From assembly GCF_900540665.1 (NCBI RefSeq), contig NZ_UQGV01000022.1, forward strand, positions 1-24,340: a DNA stretch of 24,340 bases, in the 5' to 3' direction. Below, one piece after another: positions 16,657 to 22,382 of this stretch; the first letter of the stretch is position 1, and the number at the start of each line of letters is the position of its first letter. This stretch comes from an uncultured Catenibacterium sp. (GTDB lineage Bacteria; Bacillota_I; Bacilli_A; Erysipelotrichales; Coprobacillaceae). The position numbers were made by a program, and so were the translations under genes. The notes under the pieces are model-generated. The model was not told the DNA's origin. It worked only from the letters and a program-made list of their open reading frames with translations, and ran no database searches.

Positions 16657-17071
16657 TAATGAAATTGCGAAGATTAATCCTCATCGTTATCCATTTGCGC
16701 TTGTAGATCGTATTACTGATTATAAGCCAGGAGAATATGCGAAGGGCATTAAGTGTGTCAGTGTGAATGAAATGCAGTTTATGGGGCATTTTCCTGAACA
16801 TCATGTGATGCCAGGTGTATTGATTGTAGAAGCTTTAGCACAGACTGGATGTATTGCGATATTAAGTCAGGAAGAACATCAAGGTAAGATTGTCTTCTTT
16901 GCAGGAATCAATAAATGTAAGTTTAAAGGTCAGGTCATTCCTGGAGATGTGATGGAATTAGAATGCACACTCACAAGAATGAGAGGTAAGATTGGTATTG
17001 GTGAAGCAAAAGCAACAGTAAATGGTAAAACTGTTGTACAGGCTGAACTCACTTTTGCGATTGGTGAATAA
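16643..17071 (+). CDS. fabZ: 3-hydroxyacyl-ACP dehydratase
   Basis: FabZ dehydrates 3-hydroxyacyl-ACP to the trans-2-enoyl form. This is a hot-dog-fold protein of 142 residues with catalytic His49 and Glu63 in GHFPEHHVMPGVLIVEALAQ. Two ATGs lie close together (16637 and 16643); only the second is 7 nt from AAGGAG. It overlaps the end of fabF by 14 nt. Some FabZ-like proteins (FabN of Enterococcus) also isomerise the double bond, which sequence reading alone cannot exclude, but only one copy is present. Confidence 0.95.
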   Translation: MELNSNEIAKINPHRYPFALVDRITDYKPGEYAKGIKCVSVNEMQFMGHFPEHHVMPGVLIVEALAQTGCIAILSQEEHQGKIVFFAGINKCKFKGQVIPGDVMELECTLTRMRGKIGIGEAKATVNGKTVVQAELTFAIGE

Positions 17072-17739
17072 TGAAATATATAGAATTTGAAGAAATTGAT
17101 TCTACTAATACATATATACATGATCATTATCAGGAATTAGATGATGATACGATTGTTCGTGCTCATTATCAGACTCATGGTCGTGGACGTTCTAATCATA
17201 TCTGGGAGGCAAAAAAGAATGAACAGCTTCTCTTTAGTTATTATATGAAACAGAACGTGGATCCTTTAAAGGTGTCTGCAATTATGGCTTATGCGATTGT
17301 GACAGTTCTAAGAATGAAACAGATCAATGCATTCATTAAGTGGCCCAATGATATATATGTAAATAATCAGAAGATTGCAGGTATTCTTGTAGAGACGATT
17401 TACGAGAACACTTTACAGGGTATTATTATTGGGACAGGATTAAATATAAGTAAGGGTTCTTACTATTCTCTATCTGATGTGATAGATCATCCTATTGATA
17501 AAGAAAAGCTGATGTTGAATATTATCGATACATTTAAGAATATGCTTCATATGCCTTTTGTATCTTTATTAGATGGCATGAATCGTCATTCGTATTTACA
17601 AGGTAAGAAGATTCCCTACAAAGAATATGGTTTAGTGAAATTCTTATATCTAGATGAGAATTGTCATCTTGTGATAGAGGATGAAAACAAGAAAAAGCAT
17701 ACGATTCTCTTAAATGAATTATCATTAGGTCGTATATAA
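17071..17739 (+). CDS. birA: Biotin--protein ligase, catalytic-only type
   Basis: BirA activates biotin with ATP and attaches it to the AccB lysine. The 222 residues begin directly with the catalytic domain (IEFEEIDSTNTY). The biotinyl-AMP loop is GRGR (37-40) followed by W45, the ligase motif is KWPND (90-94), and KIAGILVE follows. The N-terminal helix-turn-helix of regulatory BirA proteins is absent, so this enzyme cannot repress bioY directly. That leaves the FabT-like site as the visible control on biotin uptake. The ATG overlaps the fabZ stop by one base (TAATG). Confidence 0.93.
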   Translation: MKYIEFEEIDSTNTYIHDHYQELDDDTIVRAHYQTHGRGRSNHIWEAKKNEQLLFSYYMKQNVDPLKVSAIMAYAIVTVLRMKQINAFIKWPNDIYVNNQKIAGILVETIYENTLQGIIIGTGLNISKGSYYSLSDVIDHPIDKEKLMLNIIDTFKNMLHMPFVSLLDGMNRHSYLQGKKIPYKEYGLVKFLYLDENCHLVIEDENKKKHTILLNELSLGRI

Positions 17740-17745
17740 TCAGTC

Positions 17746-17774
17746 TTCTCAAATATGTGATAAAATTGTAGAAT
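17746..17774 (+). promoter_or_regulatory. Possible promoter of the fabT gene
   Basis: -35-like TTCTCA (17746-17751), 17-bp spacer, -10 TAGAAT (17769-17774). Weak. There is no terminator between birA and this gene, so read-through from the operon is also expected. Confidence 0.35.
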
Positions 17775-17793
17775 AGAGTCAAGGAGTGGAATT

Positions 17794-18249
17794 ATGGACG
17801 CGAAAAAGAATAATTTAATGGATTCTATTAATACAGTTTTTAAACTCGCCATTAAAGTACAGGAAGATTATATTAAATATAGTCCTTTTCCTGAATTATC
17901 AATGAATGAAATGCATATTATAGAGGCTGTAAGTAAGCAGCAGTTTCCTACTATGACAAATGTCGCAAAGACATTGAAGGTAACTGTAGGAACATTAACT
18001 ACTAATGTGAAGACTATTGTGAATAAAGGTTTTCTTACAAGAGAACGTTCTTCTGCGGATCATCGTGTCACATATCTACGTATTACTGATAAGGGATATC
18101 AGGCATTAGAGGTTCATAACCAGTTCCATAGGGATTTATCTGAACTTTATAGTCAGCATATTCCTGATGAAATGATTGGCTGGGTATATGATACAATAGA
18201 GAACGTCATAGAAGACTTAAAAGAATACCAGAAAAAACTTAATAAATAA
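17794..18249 (+). CDS. fabT: MarR-family regulator of fatty acid synthesis, FabT type
   Basis: A 151-residue winged-helix protein. The segment LSMNEMHIIEAVSK, the recognition region VTVGTLTTNVKTIVNKGFLTRERS, the wing SADHRVTYLRITDKG and the following FHRDL closely follow the layout of streptococcal FabT as I remember it. FabT represses fab genes when bound to long-chain acyl-ACP. Its place directly after the operon and the FabT-like boxes at 6391-6409 and 7225-7237 support feedback control. AAGGAG lies 7 nt before the ATG. In streptococci fabT usually heads the cluster; here it is last. It could instead be another MarR regulator, but the match plus context makes FabT the best call. Confidence 0.85.
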   Translation: MDAKKNNLMDSINTVFKLAIKVQEDYIKYSPFPELSMNEMHIIEAVSKQQFPTMTNVAKTLKVTVGTLTTNVKTIVNKGFLTRERSSADHRVTYLRITDKGYQALEVHNQFHRDLSELYSQHIPDEMIGWVYDTIENVIEDLKEYQKKLNK

Positions 18250-18252
18250 TAT

Positions 18253-18290
18253 AAACCCCTATAGAAGGTGTAATTCTTCTATAGGGGTTT
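18253..18290 (+). terminator. Terminator of the fatty acid operon
   Basis: A perfect 15-bp stem, AAACCCCTATAGAAG (18253-18267) and CTTCTATAGGGGTTT (18276-18290), with an 8-nt loop and then CTTTT. It is very strong and is the first terminator seen after the bioY promoter. Confidence 0.92.
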
Positions 18291-18293
18291 CTT

Positions 18294-18352
18294 TTAACTT
18301 AATTTATTTCATTTTAACTTTGTGAATGTTAATGTGTAAATTTTTAAGTTAA
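18294..18352. repeat. Inverted 9-mer TTAACTTAA / TTAAGTTAA
   Basis: TTAACTTAA (18294-18302) and its inverse TTAAGTTAA (18344-18352) flank about 40 nt of AT-rich sequence between the fab and thi terminators. The same 9-mer occurs twice upstream of chrA. It may be chance in AT-rich DNA. Confidence 0.3.
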
Positions 18353-18360
18353 ATAAAAAA

Positions 18361-18387
18361 ATCCTCCAGATGATATATCTAGAGGAT
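18361..18387 (-). terminator. Terminator of the thiamine genes / small peptide gene
   Basis: ATCCTC and GAGGAT, continued by AGAT/ATCT after a one-base mismatch, with a 5-nt loop. On the minus strand it is followed by seven T. It is the first terminator after thiED. Confidence 0.82.
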
Positions 18388-18389
18388 AT

Positions 18390-18482
18390 TCATAAGATAT
18401 GCCCACCTTCAAGTAATAGATATATAACTCGAAGAAGCAAAATAAATAATATGAGTATAAACCATGCTTTGAATTCTTTCAT
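18390..18482 (-). CDS. Hydrophobic peptide, 30 residues, unrecognised
   Basis: A very short gene encoding MKEFKAWFIL followed by an Ile/Leu/Phe-rich segment (about residues 7-25) with one internal arginine, ending in EGGHIL. It is predicted to be a single membrane helix. GAGG lies 8 nt before the ATG, an extended -10 element (TGGTATAAT) lies 22 nt upstream of the ATG, and a terminator follows two bases after the stop. It could be co-transcribed with the thiamine genes, since no terminator separates it from thiED. The size and composition resemble type I toxin peptides or small membrane-protein partners. I found no clear antisense RNA promoter opposite it, so no toxin role is claimed. Confidence 0.5.
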   Translation of the reverse strand: MKEFKAWFILILFILLLRVIYLLLEGGHIL

Positions 18483-18503
18483 GCCCTTAACCTCTTAACA
18501 GAG

Positions 18504-18512
18504 ATTATACCA
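18504..18512 (-). promoter_or_regulatory. Extended -10 element before the 30-residue peptide gene
   Basis: TGG-TATAAT on the minus strand. No clear -35 at 17 bp. It lies in the gap after the thiED stop codon. Confidence 0.45.
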
Positions 18513-18548
18513 GGCAGTTATGGAATTATTGTGTATTTATCAATATTT

Positions 18549-19967
18549 TTAGATATTGTAGCCATGATCCATAGGACCACTTCCCTGACCTAAATCTAAC
18601 ATGGCACCTATTGCACCAGAAAGATATGTTTTAGCATGTCTAACTGATTCTTCTAGTGTATAGCCCTTAGCTAAGTTGGATGCAATCGCACTTGATAAAG
18701 TACATCCTGTACCATGTGTATTACTGTTGTCTATTCTATGTCCTTTAAACCAAGTACCTTTTTCACCATTGTATAAGTAATCATTAGCATCATTTAATTG
18801 ATGTCCACCTTTGACTAATACAGCACAATGATATGTGTCATAGATCTTCTTAGCTGCTATTTCCATATCTTCTACAGTCTTAACTTCCATATCAGTGAGT
18901 ACTTCTGTTTCTGGAATATTAGGAGTAATGACTTCAGCAATAGAAAGTAATTCTTCCTTTAATGTAGAGATAGCTTCATCACTAATAAGCTTTGCGCCAC
19001 TTGTCGCAACCATGACTGGATCTACCACAATATGCTTCGCATCATAATGTTTCAACATTTCTACAATAGTATGAATAAGTGCTTTAGAAGACACCATACC
19101 AATCTTAACAGCTTCAGGATAGATATCATCAAATACAGCACGAATCTGGCTTTCTAAGAACTCTGGAGTAACATCCATAATATCTGTCACACCCGTTGTA
19201 TTCTGGGCTGTGAGGGCTGTAATAGCGCTCATACCAAATACTTTATTGGCAAGCATTGTCTTTAAGTCTGCTTGTATTCCTGCACCACCACTAGAGTCAC
19301 TACCTGCAATAGTTAAACATGTATGCATTGTTTCATAAAGTGCATCCACACGCTTCTTTAAATCAATAGTAGCCTGTTTGATATTCTTCTGGCCAAATAA
19401 AGCACTAATAACCGCAATACCATCAATACCTGTATCTTTAAGTAATAAGCAATTATCATAACTAATTCCACCAATGGCTACCATTGGAAGATCCACTGTA
19501 TCCGTCATTTCTTTTAAACGCTTGATACCTAATACTTCTGCATCATCTTTAGAAGATGTAGGGAAAATAGCCCCTACACCTAAATAGTCTGCACCTTGTT
19601 CTTTCGCAATTCTTGCTTCTTCTATAGTATGTGCACTCACACCAATGATCTTGTCCGGTCCAAGTATTTCTCTTGCCTTCACGCATGCCATATCATCCTG
19701 ACCCACATGAACACCATCTGCATCTATTTCCTTAGCAAGCATAACATTATCATTAATAATAAATGGGATATCAAACAAACGACATAGTTCTTTAATACTC
19801 TTTGCTTCTTCATAGAAAGAGGCTTCATCTAAATCTTTTTCTCTTAGCTGAATACAAGTGGCACCACCCATTAAAACATCTCTTACCTGCTCATATAGAG
19901 TCTTCTCTCCTGTCCAATGACGGTCAGTAACAGCATAGAGTCTCAACATGTCATTATTGAACTTCAT
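18549..19967 (-). CDS. thiED: Bifunctional thiamine-phosphate synthase / HMP(-P) kinase (ThiE-ThiD fusion)
   Basis: Two enzymes in one chain of about 472 residues. The ThiE part (about 5-210) joins the pyrimidine and thiazole units to thiamine phosphate. It shows LYAVTDR, CIQLREKD, DGVHVGQDD, GVSAHT and MVAIGGIS. The ThiD part (about 212-472) phosphorylates the pyrimidine HMP to HMP-PP. It shows IAGSDSSGGAGIQADLKT, KIGMVSS, DPVMVATSG and the catalytic HGTGCTLSSA. Fusion puts consecutive steps on one polypeptide. The frame opens at GTG 19976, but ATG 19967 is 8 nt from AAGAG; it overlaps the thiM end by 14 nt. Both halves look intact. With thiM and no thiC/thiG in view, this fits salvage of thiamine breakdown products. 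Confidence 0.93.
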   Translation of the reverse strand: MKFNNDMLRLYAVTDRHWTGEKTLYEQVRDVLMGGATCIQLREKDLDEASFYEEAKSIKELCRLFDIPFIINDNVMLAKEIDADGVHVGQDDMACVKAREILGPDKIIGVSAHTIEEARIAKEQGADYLGVGAIFPTSSKDDAEVLGIKRLKEMTDTVDLPMVAIGGISYDNCLLLKDTGIDGIAVISALFGQKNIKQATIDLKKRVDALYETMHTCLTIAGSDSSGGAGIQADLKTMLANKVFGMSAITALTAQNTTGVTDIMDVTPEFLESQIRAVFDDIYPEAVKIGMVSSKALIHTIVEMLKHYDAKHIVVDPVMVATSGAKLISDEAISTLKEELLSIAEVITPNIPETEVLTDMEVKTVEDMEIAAKKIYDTYHCAVLVKGGHQLNDANDYLYNGEKGTWFKGHRIDNSNTHGTGCTLSSAIASNLAKGYTLEESVRHAKTYLSGAIGAMLDLGQGSGPMDHGYNI

Positions 19968-20754
19968 ATTTACCACTCTTTTCTAGTTCTTCATCAGTCA
20001 TATTGAATAATGCATCGATTAAATAAGTACGAAGTGTTGCATTACCTTCACCTTCTTTTAATTTAGATGCACCAATTTCACCCGCAATACCCATGGACAT
20101 AACAGCTGCCGCAGCACTATCTACACTATTTTCTACTGTTAAGAAACAGCCTAAGATACCTGATAACATACATCCAGTACCAGTAATGGCACTCATTTCT
20201 TTACATCCATTATTGATCATATAGCACTTATTACCATCAGTGACATAATCTACAGGACCAGTCACAATAATAATAGTATTGAGTTCTTTTGCGAATGCTT
20301 TGATATCATCAATGAGATCATGTGAGTTCTTCTGATCTTCCACTGATGCATCTACACCTTTAGTATGACCTGTACCAGCCATTAAAGTCTTAATTTCTGA
20401 AACATTCCCTTTGATGGCATCAAAATGAATTTGTTCTAATAGTTCTTTACATGTATTAGTACGTAAATCAGTCGCACCAGCACCTACTGGATCTAATACA
20501 GTTATATGCTTACACGCATTAGATGCCTTACCTGCTTCAAACATAGAAGCAATCTTCACCTGGTTGAGAGTCCCAATATTAATATTTAATGCATTACTGA
20601 TAGAAGTCATCTGTGCCACTTCTGTGATCTCATCTGACATAATAGGACTGCCACCAATTGCAAGAATCGCATTGGCTACATCATTCACTGTTACATAGTT
20701 AGTGATGTTGTGTACTAATGGTTTTACTTCTCTTAATTTCTTAATGTAGTTCAT
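19954..20754 (-). CDS. thiM: Hydroxyethylthiazole kinase
   Basis: ThiM phosphorylates the thiazole moiety of thiamine so it can be reused. The 266-residue protein shows VHNITNYVTVNDVANAILA with the substrate-binding segment, GGSPIMSDE, VLDPVGAGAT and the catalytic ITGTGCMLSG. The frame extends 9 codons upstream, but GGAGG lies 8 nt before ATG 20754. It is the first gene after the TPP riboswitch and its terminator, so it is made only when thiamine pyrophosphate is scarce. It overlaps thiED. Confidence 0.95.
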   Translation of the reverse strand: MNYIKKLREVKPLVHNITNYVTVNDVANAILAIGGSPIMSDEITEVAQMTSISNALNINIGTLNQVKIASMFEAGKASNACKHITVLDPVGAGATDLRTNTCKELLEQIHFDAIKGNVSEIKTLMAGTGHTKGVDASVEDQKNSHDLIDDIKAFAKELNTIIIVTGPVDYVTDGNKCYMINNGCKEMSAITGTGCMLSGILGCFLTVENSVDSAAAAVMSMGIAGEIGASKLKEGEGNATLRTYLIDALFNMTDEELEKSGKYEVQ

Positions 20755-20769
20755 ATTCTTTTCCTCCAT

Positions 20770-20798
20770 AAAAAAGAGCACGCTGAAAGAGGGTGCTC
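20770..20798 (-). terminator. Riboswitch-controlled terminator before thiM
   Basis: GAGCAC and GTGCTC arms (20776-20781 and 20793-20798 on the plus strand), 11-nt loop, then a run of six T on the minus strand, ending just before the thiM ribosome binding site. It follows the TPP aptamer directly, so TPP binding should favour termination. Confidence 0.85.
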
Positions 20799-20801
20799 AT
20801 A

Positions 20802-20880
20802 AAATTCCTACGTTGGCATTATCCAAATCAGGTTTCATGGTCAAGACTTATGTCTACTCTCAGCAAATTAGCTCCCATTT
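20802..20880 (-). promoter_or_regulatory. TPP riboswitch aptamer (THI element)
   Basis: Read on the minus strand, the conserved blocks occur in order: GGGAGC, GCTGAGAG, a variable hairpin (AGACATAAGTCT), GACC, AAACCTGAT, TGGATAATGCCAACGTAGGA. The ends AAAT and ATTT pair as the closing P1 stem. It binds thiamine pyrophosphate and here controls thiM-thiED through the terminator that follows. Confidence 0.95.
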
Positions 20881-20893
20881 CAATTATAATAAT

Positions 20894-20922
20894 ATGTTAA
20901 AACATTCAGTTATGAAAAACAA
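20894..20922 (-). promoter_or_regulatory. Possible promoter of the thiamine operon
   Basis: On the minus strand, TTGTTT (20922-20917), 17-bp spacer, TAACAT (20899-20894), which would start RNA just before the aptamer. The match is moderate. A 20-nt AT-rich stretch with TATAAT (20888-20883) is an alternative -10. Confidence 0.4.
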
Positions 20923-20934
20923 GGGATTTCATAA
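20910..20934. repeat. Inverted repeat overlapping the thi -35 region
   Basis: TTATGAAA (20910-20917) and TTTCATAA (20927-20934) are perfect inverses around a 9-nt centre. It could be a repressor site in addition to the riboswitch, or chance. The rest of 20935-20982 is AT-rich with nothing recognisable. Confidence 0.35.
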
Positions 20935-20982
20935 TTGAGAATAATATAGTGTATCATCATTGTGCCATTATATATTTACATA

Positions 20983-21011
20983 TTGTGTATATCTTATTAT
21001 AGTACTATAAT
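20983..21011 (+). promoter_or_regulatory. Promoter of small RNA candidate 1
   Basis: -35 TTGTGT (20983-20988), exact 17-bp spacer, consensus -10 TATAAT (21006-21011). There is no protein-coding gene downstream on this strand; a terminator follows about 110 nt later. Confidence 0.7.
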
Positions 21012-21017
21012 ATATTA

Positions 21018-21130
21018 CGCATTCTGTTATAGCTTCCCAAATATCTGAGATATCTCAATTAATGAGCTTCCCCTCATTAACATCTCTTCTATGATAGAAT
21101 GTAATCTACCAGCAATGGTAGGTTTTTTTA
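21018..21130 (+). ncRNA. Candidate small RNA with C-rich loops (about 110 nt)
   Basis: A compact transcription unit with no credible open frame. The predicted fold is nested: CATTCT (21020-21025) with AGAATG (21096-21101), ATAG with CTAT, GAGAT (21047-21051) with ATCTC (21082-21086), and an apical hairpin TTAATGAG/CTCATTAA (21059-21066, 21073-21080). The motif GCTTCCC occurs twice, once in the internal loop (21032-21038) and once in the apical hairpin (21066-21072). Unpaired C-rich motifs of this type let Gram-positive small RNAs (RsaA/RsaE-like) pair with the ribosome binding sites of target mRNAs. I do not recognise the family. It is not 6S, SRP RNA or a T-box by the hallmarks I know. Confidence 0.6.
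21103..21130 (+). terminator. Terminator of small RNA candidate 1
   Basis: CTACCA-GCAA-TGGTAG (21106-21121), extended by three further pairs, then seven T from 21123. Confidence 0.85.
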
Positions 21131-21141
21131 TTTTAAGACAT

Positions 21142-21167
21142 AAAAAAAACACCGAATACTTCGGTGT
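21142..21167 (-). terminator. Terminator of the tRNA operon
   Basis: ACACCGAA (21149-21156), 3-nt loop, TTCGGTGT (21160-21167). On the minus strand it is followed by eight T. It lies 12 nt after the last tRNA, convergent with the small RNA terminator. Confidence 0.9.
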
Positions 21168-21179
21168 CTGCATTCAGAA

Positions 21180-21262
21180 TGGTGCGGGTGACAGGACTTG
21201 AACCTGCACGCCGAAGCACTAGATCCTAAGTCTAGCGTGTCTGCCAATTTCACCACACCCGC
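21180..21262 (-). tRNA. tRNA-Leu (UAG)
   Basis: Acceptor stem GCGGGTG/CACCCGC, long variable arm (TGCTTCGGCG) typical of class II tRNAs, T-loop GTTCAAGTC, anticodon loop CTTAGGA with anticodon UAG. CCA is encoded. Last gene of the six-tRNA operon. Confidence 0.95.
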
Positions 21263-21269
21263 ATCAAGA

Positions 21270-21345
21270 TGGTGACTCGCAGGGGATTTGAACCCCTGAC
21301 CCTCTGATTAAAAGTCAGATGCTCTGCCATCTGAGCTAGCGAGTC
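21270..21345 (-). tRNA. tRNA-Lys (UUU)
   Basis: Acceptor GACTCGC/GCGAGTC, D-arm AGCTCAGATGGCAGAGC, anticodon loop CTTTTAA with UUU, T-loop GTTCAAATC, encoded CCA; 76 nt. Confidence 0.97.
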
Positions 21346-21353
21346 AAAAAAGA

Positions 21354-21429
21354 TGGCTGGGATAACTGGATTCGAACCAGTGAAATGACAGAGTCAAAGT
21401 CTGTTGCCTTACCCCTTGGCTATATCCCA
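21354..21429 (-). tRNA. tRNA-Gln (UUG)
   Basis: Acceptor TGGGATA/TATCCCA with G73, anticodon loop CTTTGAC with UUG, T-loop GTTCGAATC, encoded CCA; 76 nt. The U1-A72 pair is typical of tRNA-Gln. Confidence 0.96.
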
Positions 21430-21436
21430 ATAAAGA

Positions 21437-21521
21437 TGGTGGGGAGAGACGGATTCGAACCATCGAACTCATAGAGAACTGAGTTACAGTCAGCCGCGTT
21501 TAGCCACTTCGCTACCTCCCC
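21437..21521 (-). tRNA. tRNA-Tyr (GUA)
   Basis: Acceptor GGGGAGG/TCTCCCC, long variable arm (class II), anticodon loop CTGTAAC with GUA, T-loop GTTCGAATC, encoded CCA; 85 nt. Confidence 0.96.
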
Positions 21522-21523
21522 AC

Positions 21524-21599
<76 letters not shown>

Positions 21600-21624
21600 G
21601 TGTGTTGCTAAATTTTAATAAAAA

Positions 21625-21700
21625 TGGTGGAGGTTAACGGGCTCGAACCGCTGACCCTCTGCTTGTAAGGCAGATGCTCTCCCAACTGAGCTAAACCTCC
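21625..21700 (-). tRNA. tRNA-Val (UAC)
   Basis: Acceptor GGAGGTT/AACCTCC, D-arm AGCTCAGTTGGGAGAGC, anticodon loop CTTACAA with UAC, T-loop GTTCGAGCC, encoded CCA; 76 nt. First gene of the operon. Confidence 0.97.
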
Positions 21701-21712
21701 GCTGCGGGTACT

Positions 21713-21741
21713 ATATTATCATCATATTTACTCTAAGTCAA
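21713..21741 (-). promoter_or_regulatory. Promoter of the tRNA operon
   Basis: On the minus strand, -35 TTGACT (21741-21736), 17-bp spacer, -10 TAATAT (21718-21713). Strong, as expected for a stable-RNA operon. The stretch 21742-21843 is AT-rich with T-runs and no gene that I can see. Confidence 0.8.
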
Positions 21742-21843
21742 CAGAAATTCTGAACTTTTTCACAATTTTATATTTGTATATATTTGATTAAATGACTCTT
21801 TTATTGATTTTTATTGAATTTTTCATGTTTTTTTGTATTTTAT

Positions 21844-21872
21844 TTGCTTTTTGTTATAAGAACGATTACAAT
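21844..21872 (+). promoter_or_regulatory. Promoter of small RNA candidate 2
   Basis: -35 TTGCTT (21844-21849), exact 17-bp spacer, -10 TACAAT (21867-21872). The predicted RNA start is near 21879, just before a tetraloop hairpin. Confidence 0.6.
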
Positions 21873-21878
21873 TTAACT

Positions 21879-21990
21879 GTACCTAGAAATAGGTATATTT
21901 AAAGGCTCTTGTTTAAGGCCGCTCTCAATGACACATACATTTGCTTTCCTTATTCAAGAGCTTTTATTGCGTCATGAGAGCATTTTTTTA
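21879..21990 (+). ncRNA. Candidate structured small RNA with two crossing stems (about 110 nt)
   Basis: Hairpin 1 is TACCTA-GAAA-TAGGTA (21880-21895) with a GNRA tetraloop. Stem A pairs AAAGGCTCTTG (21901-21911) with CAAGAGCTTTT (21955-21965), continued by TAAGG/CCTTA (21914-21918, 21948-21952). Stem B pairs GCTCTCA and TGAC (21921-21932) with GTCA and TGAGAGC (21971-21981), followed by seven T, and is the terminator. The left arm of B lies in the loop of A, so A and B either form a pseudoknot or exclude each other. The next gene has its own consensus promoter right after the T-run, so this looks like a separate RNA and not that gene's leader. I do not recognise the family. Confidence 0.6.
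21921..21989 (+). terminator. Terminator stem (stem B) of small RNA candidate 2
   Basis: GCTCTCA-A-TGAC and GTCA-TGAGAGC (7 + 4 bp, one bulged A) with seven T from 21983. The 38-nt loop is unusually long for an intrinsic terminator. Confidence 0.6.
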
Positions 21991-21991
21991 T

Positions 21992-22020
21992 TTGACAAAT
22001 ACTCTAATAGAGGCTATATT
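21992..22020 (+). promoter_or_regulatory. Promoter of the small membrane protein gene
   Basis: Consensus -35 TTGACA (21992-21997), 17-bp spacer, -10 TATATT (22015-22020). One of the best promoters in the window. It begins right after the T-run of the preceding terminator. Confidence 0.85.
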
Positions 22021-22042
22021 CATTAAAAACAGAGGTGATAGT

Positions 22043-22378
22043 ATGCAAAAATTCACATTTGATGATGAAGATGACTCTATTAAAGATACTAAAAGAGAGA
22101 ATTCTATTCAACAGGAAGAGAAAGAGCCAGAAGTAAAAGAAGTTGTTAAGACTAAAGTGAAACATAAAAGATCACATTCTTTACCTAAACGTACTAAAAC
22201 GAAGGTAAAGTATAAAGAGAAATCACATCCTGTGATGACTTTTATTAAGACTTTCGTATTATTAGTATTACTTGTCATTATATTAGTAGCACTTGCGTTT
22301 GGTATACGTTTTTATTTAGATAATCCAGAAACTGTAAAGCAGTGGTTCTGGGAAGGTTATCGTTATTTATTCAGATAG
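22043..22378 (+). CDS. Small single-span membrane protein with a charged cytoplasmic region
   Basis: A 111-residue protein that I do not recognise. Residues 1-32 are acidic (DDEDD, EEKEPE). Residues 33-62 are strongly basic, with repeated Lys/Arg/His (KTKVKHKR, KRTKTKVKYKEK). One hydrophobic helix spans about 67-91, and a short aromatic tail follows (VKQWFWEGYRYLF). With the positive charge before the helix, the N-terminus should stay in the cytoplasm. The basic part could touch nucleic acid or phospholipid. The frame can be extended upstream to 21941, but that part crosses the terminator and promoter; AGAGGTG before ATG 22043 fixes the start. It has its own strong promoter and a terminator, so it is a single-gene unit. 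Confidence 0.8.
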   Translation: MQKFTFDDEDDSIKDTKRENSIQQEEKEPEVKEVVKTKVKHKRSHSLPKRTKTKVKYKEKSHPVMTFIKTFVLLVLLVIILVALAFGIRFYLDNPETVKQWFWEGYRYLFR

Positions 22379-22382
22379 AAAA

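Noticed and set aside
17741..17763. FabT box in front of the fabT gene itself.
   Set aside because: TCAAATATGTGAT has the half-sites in the wrong orientation and poor symmetry.
21018..21130. 6S RNA, SRP RNA or T-box leader as an identity for small RNA candidate 1.
   Set aside because: It is too short for 6S, has no SRP GGAAGGAAGC-type loop, no T-box sequence, and no synthetase or amino acid gene downstream.
21928..22026. A 32-codon frame starting at ATG 21928 within small RNA candidate 2, which could look like an attenuator leader peptide.
   Set aside because: It runs through the terminator T-run and the next promoter, and only a weak AAGG lies upstream. The long frame from 21941 to the membrane protein start is rejected for the same reason.
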